Positions 47,445 to 57,407 of a stretch of DNA of 64,000 nucleotides are shown piece by piece. The DNA is from Plantimonas leprariae (lineage in GTDB: Bacteria > Pseudomonadota > Alphaproteobacteria > Rhizobiales > Rhizobiaceae): contig NZ_VZDO01000004.1 in NCBI RefSeq assembly GCF_008802405.1, positions 248,001 to 312,000 of the forward strand, in the 5' to 3' direction. The notes under the pieces were generated by a model, which was given only the letters and a program-made list of their open reading frames with translations, was not told where the DNA came from and did no database searches. The translations under genes were made by a program, and so were the position numbers. Within the stretch, counting starts at the first letter, position 1. Each line of letters opens with the position of its first letter.

Positions 47445-47499
47445 CGCGATGCGTTCCTTCATCCAAGCCCGGAAGAGTCGGGCAGCCGGGTGAGGCGGG

Positions 47500-47742
47500 T
47501 CAGACGAACTCCACCGAGTAGTTCTCGATCACCGTGTTGGCGAGAAGCTTGTCGCACATGGCGGTGAGCTGGTCGCGGGCGGCGTCGCGGTCCTCGCCCT
47601 CGACCTCCACGTCGAAGACCTTGCCCTGCCGCACCGAGCCGAAGCCCGCGAAGCCGAGGGTGCCGAGCGCGCCCTCGATCGCCTTGCCCTGCGGGTCGAG
47701 GACGCCGTTCTTCAGCGTGACGACGACGCGCGCCCGGATCAT
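47500..47742 (-). CDS. purS: phosphoribosylformylglycinamidine synthase subunit PurS
   Basis: An 80-residue structural subunit that bridges PurL and PurQ. It shows the usual pattern: RVVVTLKNGVLDPQGKAIEGAL, VRQGKVFDVEVEG and the terminal LLANTVIENYSVE. Placed between purC and purQ, consistent with the three-part FGAM synthase. Confidence 0.96.
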   Translation of the reverse strand: MIRARVVVTLKNGVLDPQGKAIEGALGTLGFAGFGSVRQGKVFDVEVEGEDRDAARDQLTAMCDKLLANTVIENYSVEFV

Positions 47743-47829
47743 TGCCCTGCCTTCACTTGATGTTCCTGTCCCGCGAATAGACGAGTCTCAACGCCGATGC
47801 CGGCCGCGACGCTTTCCCGCGTCGCCGCC

Positions 47830-48594
47830 TTACTTGACCAGCACCGGCCCCGTGGGGCGGGGCGGCTCGTTCTCGTTCATGATGCCGAGCCGGCGCGCCA
47901 CTTCCTGGTAAGCCTCGACGAGGCCGCCCATGTCGCGGCGGAAGCGGTCCTTGTCGAGCTTCTCCTGCGTCTGCACGTCCCAAAGGCGGCAGCTATCCGG
48001 CGAGATCTCGTCGGCGACGATGATGCGCATCATGTCGCCCTCGAACAGGCGGCCCGTCTCCATCTTGAAGTCGACGAGCTGGATGCCGACGCCGAGGAAG
48101 AGGCCGCTGAGGAAGTCGTTGACGCGGATGGCCAGCGCCATGATGTCGTCGATCTCCTGCGGGCTCGCCCAGCCGAATGCCGTGATGTGCTCTTCCGACA
48201 CCATCGGATCGTCCAAGGCGTCGGCCTTGTAGTAGAACTCGATGATCGAGCGCGGCAGGACCGTGCCTTCCTCGATGCCGAGGCGCTTCGCCAGCGAGCC
48301 GGCCGCGATGTTGCGCACCACGACCTCGAGCGGGATGATCTCGACTTCCTTGATCAGCTGCTCGCGCATGTTCAGCCGACGGATGAAATGCGTCGGGATG
48401 CCCATGCGGTTCAGGTGCGAGAAGATGTATTCCGAGATGCGGTTGTTGAGGACGCCCTTGCCGTCGACGATCTCGTGCTTCTTCTTGTTGAAGGCGGTGG
48501 CGTCGTCCTTGAAGAACTGCACGAGCGTGCCGGGCTCCGGGCCTTCGTAAAGGATCTTGCCCTTGCCTTCGTAGATACGGCGGCGACGTGTCAT
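47830..48594 (-). CDS. purC: phosphoribosylaminoimidazole-succinocarboxamide synthase
   Basis: A 254-residue ATP-dependent ligase (SAICAR synthase). [15 protein letters not shown] at the N-terminus, [22 protein letters not shown], and [34 protein letters not shown] cover the family motifs. It is the first gene of the minus-strand purine block. The 272 bases upstream, shared with the divergent DUF1476 gene, hold the promoters; none stood out. Confidence 0.97.
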   Translation of the reverse strand: MTRRRRIYEGKGKILYEGPEPGTLVQFFKDDATAFNKKKHEIVDGKGVLNNRISEYIFSHLNRMGIPTHFIRRLNMREQLIKEVEIIPLEVVVRNIAAGSLAKRLGIEEGTVLPRSIIEFYYKADALDDPMVSEEHITAFGWASPQEIDDIMALAIRVNDFLSGLFLGVGIQLVDFKMETGRLFEGDMMRIIVADEISPDSCRLWDVQTQEKLDKDRFRRDMGGLVEAYQEVARRLGIMNENEPPRPTGPVLVK

Positions 48595-48867
48595 CAATTG
48601 CGCTCTATCCGGAATGAGACGCCTGGCCGAAGGCGTTCCAAAGGTCGATCTCGGCCGCGTGAATAGACCATAGCCTCGCTCGAAACAATGCTGGCGCAAA
48701 TCCCTTGCACCCGCGTGAACGGCGTTACTCACAGGTGGTCGCGCGGACGCCCGTTGCAATAGATAGGCGCGGCGAGGAGAGGGTGGCCGCTTCAAATCCG
48801 CCGGCCGCGCCCTATCACGGAAGGGCACCGGACGCTTCGCACCCGCCAACAGGAGGACCCGCCCGCC

Positions 48868-49185
48868 ATGTCGCTGACCGATCGCGAGCGCGATTTCGAG
48901 AACCGCTTCATTCACGATCAGGAACTGCGCTTCCGCATCGAGGCGCGACGCAACAAGCTCGTCGCGCTCTGGGCCGCCGAGAAGCTCGGCATGCCGGAGC
49001 CGGACGCGCGGACCTATGCGCAGGACGTCGTCCGCGCCTCCTTCATGAAGGCGGGCGACAACGACGTGTTCGAGAAGATTCGCGACGATCTCGCCAAAGG
49101 CAAGGTGCAGCAGTCGGACCACCAGGTTCGCCGGACGATCGAGGAGATGCTGCTGCTCGCCGAACGTCAGGTCATGGCGGAATAG
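48868..49185 (+). CDS. F1-ATPase inhibitor zeta subunit (DUF1476)
   Basis: A 105-residue protein of the alphaproteobacterial zeta family, which in Paracoccus blocks reverse ATP hydrolysis by the F1 motor. [25 protein letters not shown] is the conserved inhibitory N-terminus, followed by LGLWAA-like [11 protein letters not shown] and the [15 protein letters not shown]-terminus. AGGAGG precedes the start. Its position beside purC is typical of this order. Confidence 0.93.
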   Translation: MSLTDRERDFENRFIHDQELRFRIEARRNKLVALWAAEKLGMPEPDARTYAQDVVRASFMKAGDNDVFEKIRDDLAKGKVQQSDHQVRRTIEEMLLLAERQVMAE

Positions 49186-49189
49186 CGCG

Positions 49190-49957
49190 ATGCCCTTGCC
49201 GTCCCTTCGCGACGCGCTCGGCAGCGGCCTCGTCGTCTCCGGCTGGTCCAGCCTGATCGACCCGCTGGTGCACGAGGCGCTGCTGCGCGCGCCGTTCGAC
49301 GCGATCATGCTCGACATGCAGCACGGTCTGCACGACCTCAAAAGCGTCTCGCAGGCGGTCGCCGTCGCTGGCGCGCTCGGCAAGCCCGCCATCGTCCGCG
49401 TGCCGGTGGACGATCGCGCCACGGTGTCCCGAGCGCTCGACCTCGGCGCCAGCGCGGTGATCATGCCGATGATCGAGACCGTCGAGGACGCGCGTCGCTT
49501 CGTGTCCGTCGCGAAGTATCCGCCGCTCGGCCTGCGCTCCTACGGGCCGGCGCGCGCCCTCGATGTCCACGGCTACGATTCGCCGGCCGACTATGCGGCG
49601 TCGGCCAATCGCGAGACGCTGAGCTTCGCCATGATCGAAACGCGGGCCGCGCTGGACGACCTCGAGGCGATTCTCGCCATCGACGGACTCGACGGGGTGT
49701 TCGTCGGGCCGTCCGACCTGTCGATCGCGCTGGCCGGCGACGGCACGCGCAACCCGGAAAGCGCGGAATGCGTCGCGGCGATCGAGCGCGTCGCGAAGGT
49801 CGCCGAATTGGCAGGGAAGATCGCGGCGATCTACGCGGCGAGCGTCGGCGAAGCGCGGCGCTACCGCGACTTCGGGTACCGCCTCGTCTGCGTTTCCTCC
49901 GACATCGCGATGCTGAAGGCGGCGGCCGTCGATATCGCGAAGGCGGTCAGGACCTGA
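49190..49957 (+). CDS. HpcH/HpaI-family aldolase
   Basis: A 255-residue class II pyruvate-dependent aldolase/citrate-lyase-type barrel. [43 protein letters not shown] and [13 protein letters not shown] are the metal- and substrate-binding segments. The substrate is not clear; 2-keto-3-deoxy acids or hydroxy-keto-heptanedioate are typical. It starts four bases after the zeta gene and its end overlaps the convergent hydrolase by 11 bases. Confidence 0.9.
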   Translation: MPLPSLRDALGSGLVVSGWSSLIDPLVHEALLRAPFDAIMLDMQHGLHDLKSVSQAVAVAGALGKPAIVRVPVDDRATVSRALDLGASAVIMPMIETVEDARRFVSVAKYPPLGLRSYGPARALDVHGYDSPADYAASANRETLSFAMIETRAALDDLEAILAIDGLDGVFVGPSDLSIALAGDGTRNPESAECVAAIERVAKVAELAGKIAAIYAASVGEARRYRDFGYRLVCVSSDIAMLKAAAVDIAKAVRT

Positions 49958-50531
49958 CCGTCCATTCCGGCATCGGATCGGGCGACAGGCGCGACACGAA
50001 CTTGCCGAAGGTGAGAAGGCCTTCCGGCCAGGGTCCGTGGCCGCTTTCCCTGTTCAGGTGGCCGGAATTGCCGGCATCGACCAGAAGCGACCCCCAGCCG
50101 GCCGCGGTTTCCTCGGTCTTCTCGTAGCTGGAATACGGGTCGTCGCGGCTGGCGATGACGATCGACGGGAAGGGCAGCGGGTCGGTCGGATAGGGACCGA
50201 ACGTCATCAGGTGCTTCGGCCGGATGTCGGGATTGGCGACGTCCGGCGGCGCGACGAGGAACGCTCCGGCGACGTGGCGGCGGAACATCGGCACCGCGAG
50301 GATCGCCGTCGCGACGCCCAGCGAATGGGCGACGAGCACGACCGGCCGGGTGGAGGCGTTCACCTCGTCGGCGACCGCTTTCGTCCAGTCGTCGCGAACG
50401 GGCTTCGACCATTCGGCCTGCTCGACGCGGCGGGCGGTGGACAGCCGTCGTTCCCAGCGGCTTTGCCAATGGTCGGGACCGGAGCCCTGATAGCCGGGCA
50501 CGATCAGTATGTCTGCCTGAGAAGCGCGCAT
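49947..50531 (-). CDS. RBBP9/YdeN-family serine hydrolase
   Basis: A 194-residue alpha/beta hydrolase. The opening ILIVPGYQGSGPDHWQSRWE is the RBBP9 signature; the nucleophile serine lies in VAHSLGVATA, and SRDDPYSS and GHLNRESGHGPWPEG supply the acid and histidine. Its substrate is unknown. It overlaps the end of the aldolase gene tail to tail. Confidence 0.9.
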   Translation of the reverse strand: MRASQADILIVPGYQGSGPDHWQSRWERRLSTARRVEQAEWSKPVRDDWTKAVADEVNASTRPVVLVAHSLGVATAILAVPMFRRHVAGAFLVAPPDVANPDIRPKHLMTFGPYPTDPLPFPSIVIASRDDPYSSYEKTEETAAGWGSLLVDAGNSGHLNRESGHGPWPEGLLTFGKFVSRLSPDPMPEWTVRS

Positions 50532-50583
50532 CGGCGCTCAAGTTGCGAAGATGTCCGGCCGCGTCAAGCAGCCGGCTGCCCGC

Positions 50584-52311
50584 CTAGCCGAACGCCCGGC
50601 CGAGCCTGTCGCGGAGTTCGAAGACCTGCCCCGAACGATGCCCCGCTCCCTTACCGGAGGGCGGAGCGGAGACGCTGAAGGCGCTCAGCGCATCCGACAG
50701 GGCGTTCGCCTCGCTCGCGAGTCCGTTGCTCGCCGCCAGCGAGCTGTCGACCATCGAGGCGTTCTGCTGCGTGTTCTTGTCGAGCGTGTCGACCGCGGCG
50801 CTGAGATCCTGCAGGCCGGCCGCCTGCGTCCGCGCCGACTGGACGATCGACGCGACGTGACCGTCGATCTCGGTCACCTTGGCGATGATGGCGCCGAGCG
50901 ACTTGCCGGACTGCCCGACCAGCGACACGCCGTGGCCGACCTGAGCGGCGGAAGTCGAGATAAGGTCCTTGATCTCCTTCGCTGCTTCCGCCGAACGCTG
51001 CGCCAGGCCGCGCACCTCCTGCGCCACCACCGCAAAGCCTCGACCTGCTTCGCCAGCCCGCGCCGCCTCGACGCCGGCGTTCAGCGCCAGCAAGTTGGTC
51101 TGGAAGGCGATCTCGTCGATCACCCCGATGATCTTGCCGATCTCGGCCGAGGAGCGCTCGATCGCACCCATCGCGGCCATCGCGTCGCCGGCGATTCTGC
51201 CGGAGAACTCGGCATCCGTGCGCGCGGTGGCGATCAGCGCGCCGACGTCGTTCGCACGCTTCGCCGTTTCGCGGACCTCGTTGGTGATCTCGGCCAGCGT
51301 GGCGGATGCTTCCTCCAGCGCGGCCGCCTGCTGCTCGGTCCGCTTGCCGAGCTGCTCCGCACCGCCTCGCACTTCGTCCGCATTCGAGCGGATCGCGTCG
51401 GCGTTCTGTCGGATGGTCTGCATCGTTGTCTCGAGCTGCCGTCCGGCCTCGTTGTAGTTGACGCGGAGTTCGTCCAGCGAGGAAATGAAAGGCTCCGCGA
51501 TCCGGTCGGCGAGATTGCCCTGCGCCAGGGATTTCAGCGCGACGCCGAGCCGCCCGACCGCGTTGATGCGGTCCGTCAGGTCGGTCGCGAACTTGACCAC
51601 CTTGAAAACGTGACCTTCGCAATGAATGATCGGATTGTAGGAGGCTTGGATCCAGACCTCTTTTCCGCCCTTGCCGACGCGCTTGAAATCCTTCGACTGG
51701 AACTGCCCTTCGCGAAGCTTGGCCCAGAACGCTTCATATTCCGCGCTCGCGGCATAAGCCGGATCGACGAACATCCGGTGATGCCGGCCTTCGATCTCGT
51801 CGAGGCCGTAGCCCATGACATCCAGGAAGTTCTGGTTCGCGGTCAGGATGCGACCGTCCGGCGCGAACTCGATCGTCGCCTGCGAGCGATCGAGCGCTTC
51901 GAGTTTGTGCGCATCCTCCAGAGCGTTGCACTTGATGGCGGTTATATCGAAGGCGAGTTTGACTACCTTCGTGACTCGGCCCCTGCGGTCGACGGTGGGC
52001 GTATAGCTCGCCTGCAGCCAAACGGTCGAACCGTCCTTGGCGCGCCGCGAGAACTGTCCGCTGATGCATTCTCCCGCACGGAGCCGGTTCCAGAAGCGCG
52101 CATACTCCTCGCCGTTCACTTCCGCCGCGTCGAGCATCATCCGGTGATGCTTTCCGACCACCTCATCCTGGCTGTAGCCGAACGCCTCGCAGAACTTGTC
52201 GTTGCCGCGCTGGATCACCCCGTCCGGCGTGAACTCGGCGATCGCGAACGAGCGGTCGAGAGCCTTGGCGGTGTTCGCATGATCCGTCGATCGCAGGTGC
52301 AGCATCTTCAT
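50584..52311 (-). CDS. soluble methyl-accepting chemotaxis protein with two PAS domains
   Basis: A 575-residue receptor with no membrane segment. Two tandem PAS domains (about residues 20-130 and 140-252) share the motifs GKHHRMMLD and [10 protein letters not shown], so they look duplicated. A short HAMP-like segment near 260-300 leads to the signalling coiled coil, whose tip is [23 protein letters not shown]. No CheR-docking pentapeptide is present at the C-terminus. It probably senses a cytoplasmic or redox cue. No other chemotaxis genes are nearby. Confidence 0.93.
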   Translation of the reverse strand: MKMLHLRSTDHANTAKALDRSFAIAEFTPDGVIQRGNDKFCEAFGYSQDEVVGKHHRMMLDAAEVNGEEYARFWNRLRAGECISGQFSRRAKDGSTVWLQASYTPTVDRRGRVTKVVKLAFDITAIKCNALEDAHKLEALDRSQATIEFAPDGRILTANQNFLDVMGYGLDEIEGRHHRMFVDPAYAASAEYEAFWAKLREGQFQSKDFKRVGKGGKEVWIQASYNPIIHCEGHVFKVVKFATDLTDRINAVGRLGVALKSLAQGNLADRIAEPFISSLDELRVNYNEAGRQLETTMQTIRQNADAIRSNADEVRGGAEQLGKRTEQQAAALEEASATLAEITNEVRETAKRANDVGALIATARTDAEFSGRIAGDAMAAMGAIERSSAEIGKIIGVIDEIAFQTNLLALNAGVEAARAGEAGRGFAVVAQEVRGLAQRSAEAAKEIKDLISTSAAQVGHGVSLVGQSGKSLGAIIAKVTEIDGHVASIVQSARTQAAGLQDLSAAVDTLDKNTQQNASMVDSSLAASNGLASEANALSDALSAFSVSAPPSGKGAGHRSGQVFELRDRLGRAFG

Positions 52312-52464
52312 AACCCTGGAACAGCAAGCACAAACTAGAAGTTGCTGGCGTGGCTGGTGAAAGATTGCAGTGATGTTGCTAACGACCTATGAATACGACG
52401 AATTTCGGCGAGGGAAATGCCGTCAATTGCAACTTTTAGGGTGTGGTCGCTGCGACCCGGCGGA

Positions 52465-52887
52465 TCACGTGACGCAAGGGCGAGCGCCGAGAGCCTGCAT
52501 GGGGCGGATCACGTAGCCGTCCGGATCGGCGACTGCGAACTGCCGCTGCCCAACCTCTTCGTCGCTCCACCGATACCAGCGCTCCTCGATCTCGAGGACG
52601 AGCGTCGCGCCCGCCGCCACGACCCGGCGGTAGACCGCGTCGACATCCGGCACGGCGAGTTGAAGGTTCAGCCCGGCGCCGAGCGGCGGCCGCAGCCGTC
52701 CGTCCGCATCGAAGTCGCGCCCGAGCCCGATCTGGTCGATCATCAGCTCGGCTGGCCCGAGTTCCAGAAACGCGAAGCCTTCGTCTTCTCGTAGATAGCG
52801 AACGGTGAAACCGATCACGTCGCGGTAGAAGGCGAGGCTCCGGCGCCAGTCGGTGACGGCGAGCTCGGGGATCAAGGCGTTCGCCAT
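52465..52887 (-). CDS. VOC (glyoxalase/bleomycin-resistance) family protein
   Basis: A 140-residue protein with two beta-alpha-beta-beta-beta units: PELAVTDWRRSLAFYRDVIGF at the start and LQLAVPDVDAVYRRVVAAGA then QRQFAVADPDGYVI in the second half. The family includes dioxygenases, glyoxalases and drug-binding proteins. Function is unassigned. It lies seven bases downstream of the cardiolipin synthase gene and may be in its operon. Confidence 0.85.
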   Translation of the reverse strand: MANALIPELAVTDWRRSLAFYRDVIGFTVRYLREDEGFAFLELGPAELMIDQIGLGRDFDADGRLRPPLGAGLNLQLAVPDVDAVYRRVVAAGATLVLEIEERWYRWSDEEVGQRQFAVADPDGYVIRPMQALGARPCVT

Positions 52888-52894
52888 CGCGGCC

Positions 52895-54337
52895 TCATAG
52901 CAGCGGGCTGACGAGGCGCATCGCGTTCTCCGCGAGTTGCGTGAAGAAGCCGCGACCTGCCCATTCCTCCGCCGTCAGCCGCCGGCTCTTCGAGCGGTAG
53001 TCGTTCTCGATGCGGCGAAGCTGTGTCACGACGCCCGCGTCGTAGACGATCAGCGTCACCTCGGAATTCAGCTCGAACGAGCGGCGGTCCATGTTGGCGG
53101 AGCCGATCACCGCGATGTCGGCGTCGATCGATAGGTGCTTGGCGTGCAGGAAACGCTCCCGGTACAGCATCAGCTCGACGCCCGACGAGAGGAGCTCGTC
53201 GTAGTAGGAGCGTTGCGCCTGGTCGATGAAGACGCTCTTGGTGGTCGACGTGACGAAGAGCGTCACTTGCACGCCCTTCGCCACCGCGGTGCGGAGCGCG
53301 AGCGACAAGGCCTCGTTCGGGATGAAGTAAGGCGTGGTCAGCACCACGCGCTCGGTCGCCGAATGGATGAGGTCGGTGAACAGCGTATCGATGCGGCTGT
53401 CCGGGTGGTCGGGCCCGCTCGGCAGGACCTGCGCCCGAACCTCGCCCTCCGTATCGGCCGGCGGCGGCATGATGTCGTGGCTCGACAGGTCCTCGTCCGT
53501 TTCGAGATACCAGTCGCCGATGAAGACCGACTGCAGTTCCAAGACGACCGGGCCGGTCACGCGCGCCATCACCTCGCGGTAGAAGGTGTTCGGCTCGTAT
53601 TCCATGCGGTGCATGTTCTGCGAGCCGATCCAGCCGATCCGGCCGTCCACCACCACGATCTTCCGGTGGTTGCGCAGATCCGCCCGCGTCGCGCGGTTCC
53701 AGAAGCGCAGCGGCAGGATGAGGTGCACCTCCACGCCGGTGCCGGCCAGCCGGCGGATGATGGCGTTGCGGTCGTTCGCCGAGCCGACCGCGTCGATCAG
53801 CAGGCGGCATTTGACGCCGCGCCGCACGGCGCGCTCCATCGCGCTCAGCATGCGGTTGCCGGCCTCGTCGTCGTGCAGGATGTAGAACATCACGTGGACA
53901 TGGTGGCGGGCGTTCTCGATGTCGCCGGCGATGCGATCCACGACGCGGTCGTAGTCGGCGTCAAGCGAGACGGTGTTGCCGGCGACGCAGGGAAGCTGCC
54001 CGAGCGCCGTGACGAGGCGTGCGGCCGTGCGGCTCTTCGGCTCCAGTTCAGAGGCGACGTCGGTCGCCGCGTCGGGAATCTCCAGCGAAGCGCGTTTGAC
54101 GAGGCTCGGGACGGACTTGATCCGCTCCTGCCGCCATTTCGGATGGCGCGCGTTGCCGACGAAGAAGAACAGGACCAGCGCGGCGAACGGCTGGAAGAAG
54201 AACAGGAGCAGCCAGCCCTGCGCCGCCTCCGGCGAGCGGCGGAACGGGATGACGACGAGCGCGCCGAAGATGATGCTCCAAGTGACGGCCGCCAGAATGG
54301 TGGACCACCAGGTATGCAACTCGAAATAGTCCGACAC
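52895..54337 (-). CDS. cls: cardiolipin synthase, phospholipase D superfamily
   Basis: A 480-residue membrane enzyme that makes cardiolipin from phosphatidylglycerol. Two N-terminal hydrophobic segments (about residues 12-32 and 42-62) precede two HKD catalytic motifs: HRKIVVVDGRIGWIGSQN and HAKHLSIDADIAVIGSANMD. The GTG start at 54337 follows AAGGGG by six bases. It is divergent from an EEP-fold gene 161 bases away. Confidence 0.93.
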   Translation of the reverse strand: MSDYFELHTWWSTILAAVTWSIIFGALVVIPFRRSPEAAQGWLLLFFFQPFAALVLFFFVGNARHPKWRQERIKSVPSLVKRASLEIPDAATDVASELEPKSRTAARLVTALGQLPCVAGNTVSLDADYDRVVDRIAGDIENARHHVHVMFYILHDDEAGNRMLSAMERAVRRGVKCRLLIDAVGSANDRNAIIRRLAGTGVEVHLILPLRFWNRATRADLRNHRKIVVVDGRIGWIGSQNMHRMEYEPNTFYREVMARVTGPVVLELQSVFIGDWYLETDEDLSSHDIMPPPADTEGEVRAQVLPSGPDHPDSRIDTLFTDLIHSATERVVLTTPYFIPNEALSLALRTAVAKGVQVTLFVTSTTKSVFIDQAQRSYYDELLSSGVELMLYRERFLHAKHLSIDADIAVIGSANMDRRSFELNSEVTLIVYDAGVVTQLRRIENDYRSKSRRLTAEEWAGRGFFTQLAENAMRLVSPLL

Positions 54338-54498
54338 GGGGCCCCTTCGTTTCACCCGCCCGGACGCCGGCCGGCGGTTGCTCCCTCGCTCCCGAAGCGC
54401 ATATGGAGCGCGACGCCGCCAGTCGATAGGCGGCGCACGACCGATGGTCCCGTCCCGCATGCCGGCCGTGACGTCCGATTCGAGAGAAGGAGGGGCCG

Positions 54499-55296
54499 AT
54501 GGTGAGGATCGTCTACGCCAACCTCGGCTATCTGCGCGAGATCGACGGTTCGCTGAAGCACCATATCCGCCGCGCGCACCACCATCTCTTCACGCCGCGC
54601 GCGGCGCAGATGCGCAGCCTGGCGGTGGTGAAGAACGCGCTCAAGGACCTGAAGCCCGATCTCTCCTGCTTCGTGGAGATCGATCAGGGCTCGCTGACCA
54701 ACGGCTTCTTCGACCAGTTTCCGGTGCTGCGCGAGGATCACCATCTCGTCGGCACGATCGACAACAAGTACAGCGGCACCCGCAAGTACCGTCGCCTGTC
54801 GATCTCGCGCGGCAAGTCCAACGCCTTTCTCGCGACGCGCGACGTGGACTTCGAGCGCCGCTATCTCGACCACGGGAAGAAGCGGCTCGTCTACGACATC
54901 GACATCGAGGGCATCCGCGTCCTCGTGGTGCACTGCGCGCTGCTCAGGCGGACGCGGGCGCTGCAGTTCGCGCAGATCTCGCGCTGGATCGCCGAACGGG
55001 ACGTGCCGACGATCGTCGTCGGCGACTTCAACGCGATGTCCGGGGAAGGGGAACTGGAGCCGCTGCTCCGCGGCGGCCGGCTCGTCCACGCCAACCGGCT
55101 GCTCGGGCCGACCTTCCGGTTCGGGCCTTGGCGGGCGAGCCTCGACACCTGCCTCGTCTCGGCGGAACTTGAGCACCGCTGCCGGATCGAGATCCTCGAC
55201 CAGCCCTTCTCCGACCACAAGATGTTCAATATCGACGTGGACATATCGGAAAGCGTCGGGCGGGACGCCCGTGAGGCGGGCGACGCGGCGGCCTGA
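54499..55296 (+). CDS. endonuclease/exonuclease/phosphatase (EEP) family protein
   Basis: A 265-residue protein of the DNase I/sphingomyelinase fold. Conserved parts are YANLGYLREID, FVEIDQGS (metal-binding glutamate), VVGDFNAMSGEGEL and the terminal SDHKMF. E. coli ybhP, of the same fold, lies beside the cardiolipin synthase gene clsB, so a lipid-related role is plausible. AAGGAGG precedes the start. Confidence 0.88.
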   Translation: MVRIVYANLGYLREIDGSLKHHIRRAHHHLFTPRAAQMRSLAVVKNALKDLKPDLSCFVEIDQGSLTNGFFDQFPVLREDHHLVGTIDNKYSGTRKYRRLSISRGKSNAFLATRDVDFERRYLDHGKKRLVYDIDIEGIRVLVVHCALLRRTRALQFAQISRWIAERDVPTIVVGDFNAMSGEGELEPLLRGGRLVHANRLLGPTFRFGPWRASLDTCLVSAELEHRCRIEILDQPFSDHKMFNIDVDISESVGRDAREAGDAAA

Positions 55297-55420
55297 TCGG
55301 CTCGGTAGTCGCATGCACCAGATACTTCGCGATACTTTTTCGGAGCGGTGCATCCGGGTTGCGCGAGGCTCCGTAACTTCCGCACCTCGCCGGATCGGTC
55401 GGGGCAACGGGAGACAGATC

Positions 55421-55969
55421 ATGAAGCTCGTCAATTCCGCCGCGACCGCGCTCGTCGCCGCCTCGCTGGCCTTCGCGGGGCCGGCGCTGGCGAAGGTTAC
55501 CAAGGTCGGTGGTGCGGCGATGTACGATACGAAGACCATCGCTCAGAACGCTCCGAACGCCCCGAACCTGACGACGCTCGTCGCCGCGGTGAAGGCGGCA
55601 GGCCTCGTCGAGACGCTCGCGGGTCCGGGCCCGTTCACCGTCTTCGCGCCGACCAACGCGGCGTTCGAGAAGCTGCCGGCCGGCACGGTCGACACGCTGG
55701 TGAAGCCGGAGAACAAGGCCCAGCTCACCAAGATCCTGACCTACCACGTCGTGTCCGGCGACTATTCGTCGAAGGAGCTGATGATGGGCGCGAAGAAGAA
55801 GGGCGGCCTGAAGCTGACGACCGTCGAGGGCGAGCCGCTCACGGTGAAGATGTCGAAGGGCAAACTCGTCGTGGTCGATGCCAAGGGCGGCATGAGCATG
55901 GTGCAGACCAAGGACGTCGACCAGAAGAACGGCGTCGTCCACGTCGTCAACTCGGTGCTGATGCCGTAA
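55421..55969 (+). CDS. exported fasciclin-domain protein
   Basis: A 182-residue protein with a signal peptide ending PALA-KVTK and one FAS1 domain: TLVAAVKAAGLVETLAGPGPFTVFAPTNAAFEKLP and ILTYHVVSGDYSS, ending NGVVHVVNSVLMP. FAS1 domains mediate adhesion or protein contacts in the periplasm or outside the cell. The ATG at 55421 has GGGAGA six bases ahead. Confidence 0.93.
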   Translation: MKLVNSAATALVAASLAFAGPALAKVTKVGGAAMYDTKTIAQNAPNAPNLTTLVAAVKAAGLVETLAGPGPFTVFAPTNAAFEKLPAGTVDTLVKPENKAQLTKILTYHVVSGDYSSKELMMGAKKKGGLKLTTVEGEPLTVKMSKGKLVVVDAKGGMSMVQTKDVDQKNGVVHVVNSVLMP

Positions 55970-56075
55970 CGGGCCTAGACGAAGCTCGTGGTCGGAGCGC
56001 GACGATGCGCGCGTTCCGACCAGCCGTCGCGAAGCTCGCGAGGCCCGATCGCCGACCCCGGATCGGCTCGGGCCG

Positions 56076-57191
56076 TCAGGCAGGCTGCGGGATCAACCGC
56101 TCCGATCCTCGCTGGTCGAGGTGCGCGATCCACCATCGGGTCGGCAGTTCCGCCGCTCTCCAGAGGATGAAGGCGGAGGCCCAGGCGACATAGGCGTCCG
56201 CACCGTAGTGCCAACCGAGAAGGATCGAGCCGAGGAACACCAGCAGCGCATGAAGCGACAGGGCGAGGCGCAGCCAGATGCCGTACCGCCAGCACGCGAA
56301 GACCATCAGCGCGGCGACCGCATTGTGCATGCTCGGCATCGCCGAGATGCCATGCCTCGGCTGCCCGGACGCGTAGTCGTTCCATAGCGCCGTCTGCGCA
56401 TCGACCGCCATCAGACCGATCGAGTCGTGCGTTCTTTGCAGGTAATCCATCAGTTCGGCGTAGGGGTTCGGGCCGGCGATGAACTTGCCGTAGTAGCAGG
56501 GGCCGGCGGAAGGGAAGGCCACCGCGAGGCAGGTGCCGACGACGATCCAGACCAGCATGAAGCTCATCAGCGAGCGCTGCCTGTGCGCCTCGTCGCGGCA
56601 GAACACGATCATGCCGATGAGGAACATCCACATGACCGCGAACCATAGCGCATAGTTCACATCCAGAACTCGCGTGATCCAGGGATGCCCGAACAGCGGC
56701 TGCAGGAACCGCCAGGGCATGATGCCGAAATGCATGACGCGCCCGAGTTCCGCCAACTGCGCGTCCCAGGCGAAGCCGCTGAAATGCGCCGATATGGTCG
56801 GCTTGAACATCGAGAAGGCGGCGGCGAGGAGCGCGAACGGCCAAAGGCGCGCCGCCCAGCGACCGAGCGCCGCCGTCCGCGACGCCGAGACGATCGCATT
56901 CGCGAAGTAGCGGATCGGGCTCGCCGGCCGGGCGACGAGGAGGCAGTAGGCGATGCCGAGAACCGTCACCGTCACGAGCCCGTACAAGCATAACTCCCGC
57001 AAGATCTGGACGAAGTAGGACGCCATCGAAGGCATGCGTATGCCGGCGGCGGCGCCGACTGCCGCGGCATAGGCGAACACCAGCACGACCATCGGCGCGT
57101 TGCGCGAGGACTCGCGCCGGAAAGCCGACGCGTGCTGACGCACGGCACGACCGGCCGTGCCGGCGGTCCATTCCATAGATCGGAGAAGCAT
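56076..57191 (-). CDS. PAP2-family membrane phosphatase (Aur1-like)
   Basis: A 371-residue protein with several membrane helices and PAP2 catalytic motifs: FPSAGPCYYG, GISAMPSMHNAVA and GWHYGADAYVAW, which hold the histidines and aspartate. The spacing resembles the inositol-phosphorylceramide synthase (Aur1) subgroup, so a lipid head-group transfer or phosphatase role is likely. The start is at 57191, with a second ATG five codons on. A GTTAAC lies about 95 bases upstream. The 216-base gap to purB shows nothing else. Confidence 0.82.
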   Translation of the reverse strand: MLLRSMEWTAGTAGRAVRQHASAFRRESSRNAPMVVLVFAYAAAVGAAAGIRMPSMASYFVQILRELCLYGLVTVTVLGIAYCLLVARPASPIRYFANAIVSASRTAALGRWAARLWPFALLAAAFSMFKPTISAHFSGFAWDAQLAELGRVMHFGIMPWRFLQPLFGHPWITRVLDVNYALWFAVMWMFLIGMIVFCRDEAHRQRSLMSFMLVWIVVGTCLAVAFPSAGPCYYGKFIAGPNPYAELMDYLQRTHDSIGLMAVDAQTALWNDYASGQPRHGISAMPSMHNAVAALMVFACWRYGIWLRLALSLHALLVFLGSILLGWHYGADAYVAWASAFILWRAAELPTRWWIAHLDQRGSERLIPQPA

Positions 57192-57407
57192 CGGAGTTCG
57201 CTAGGGACGTTTGCTACAGCATCGCCCCGCGAACCTTGCGGAAGACTGAAGTTGTCGTAAGTCGTTAGCCGTCTGCAATTTTAGCGGTTAACGAAAACTG
57301 AGTTGATCTTACATTCCGTCGCCTTCGATTTCGCGACGGAATCCCAAGCGGCGCATCGAGGTCCAGACTACTGTTTTCCGATCGATGCAAGCGGCGCAAG
57401 TCCCGGC

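Noticed and set aside
57192-57407. A possible short gene in the AT-rich gap before the purB stop
   Set aside because: The only open frame runs into the opposite strand of purB and has no protein-like character.
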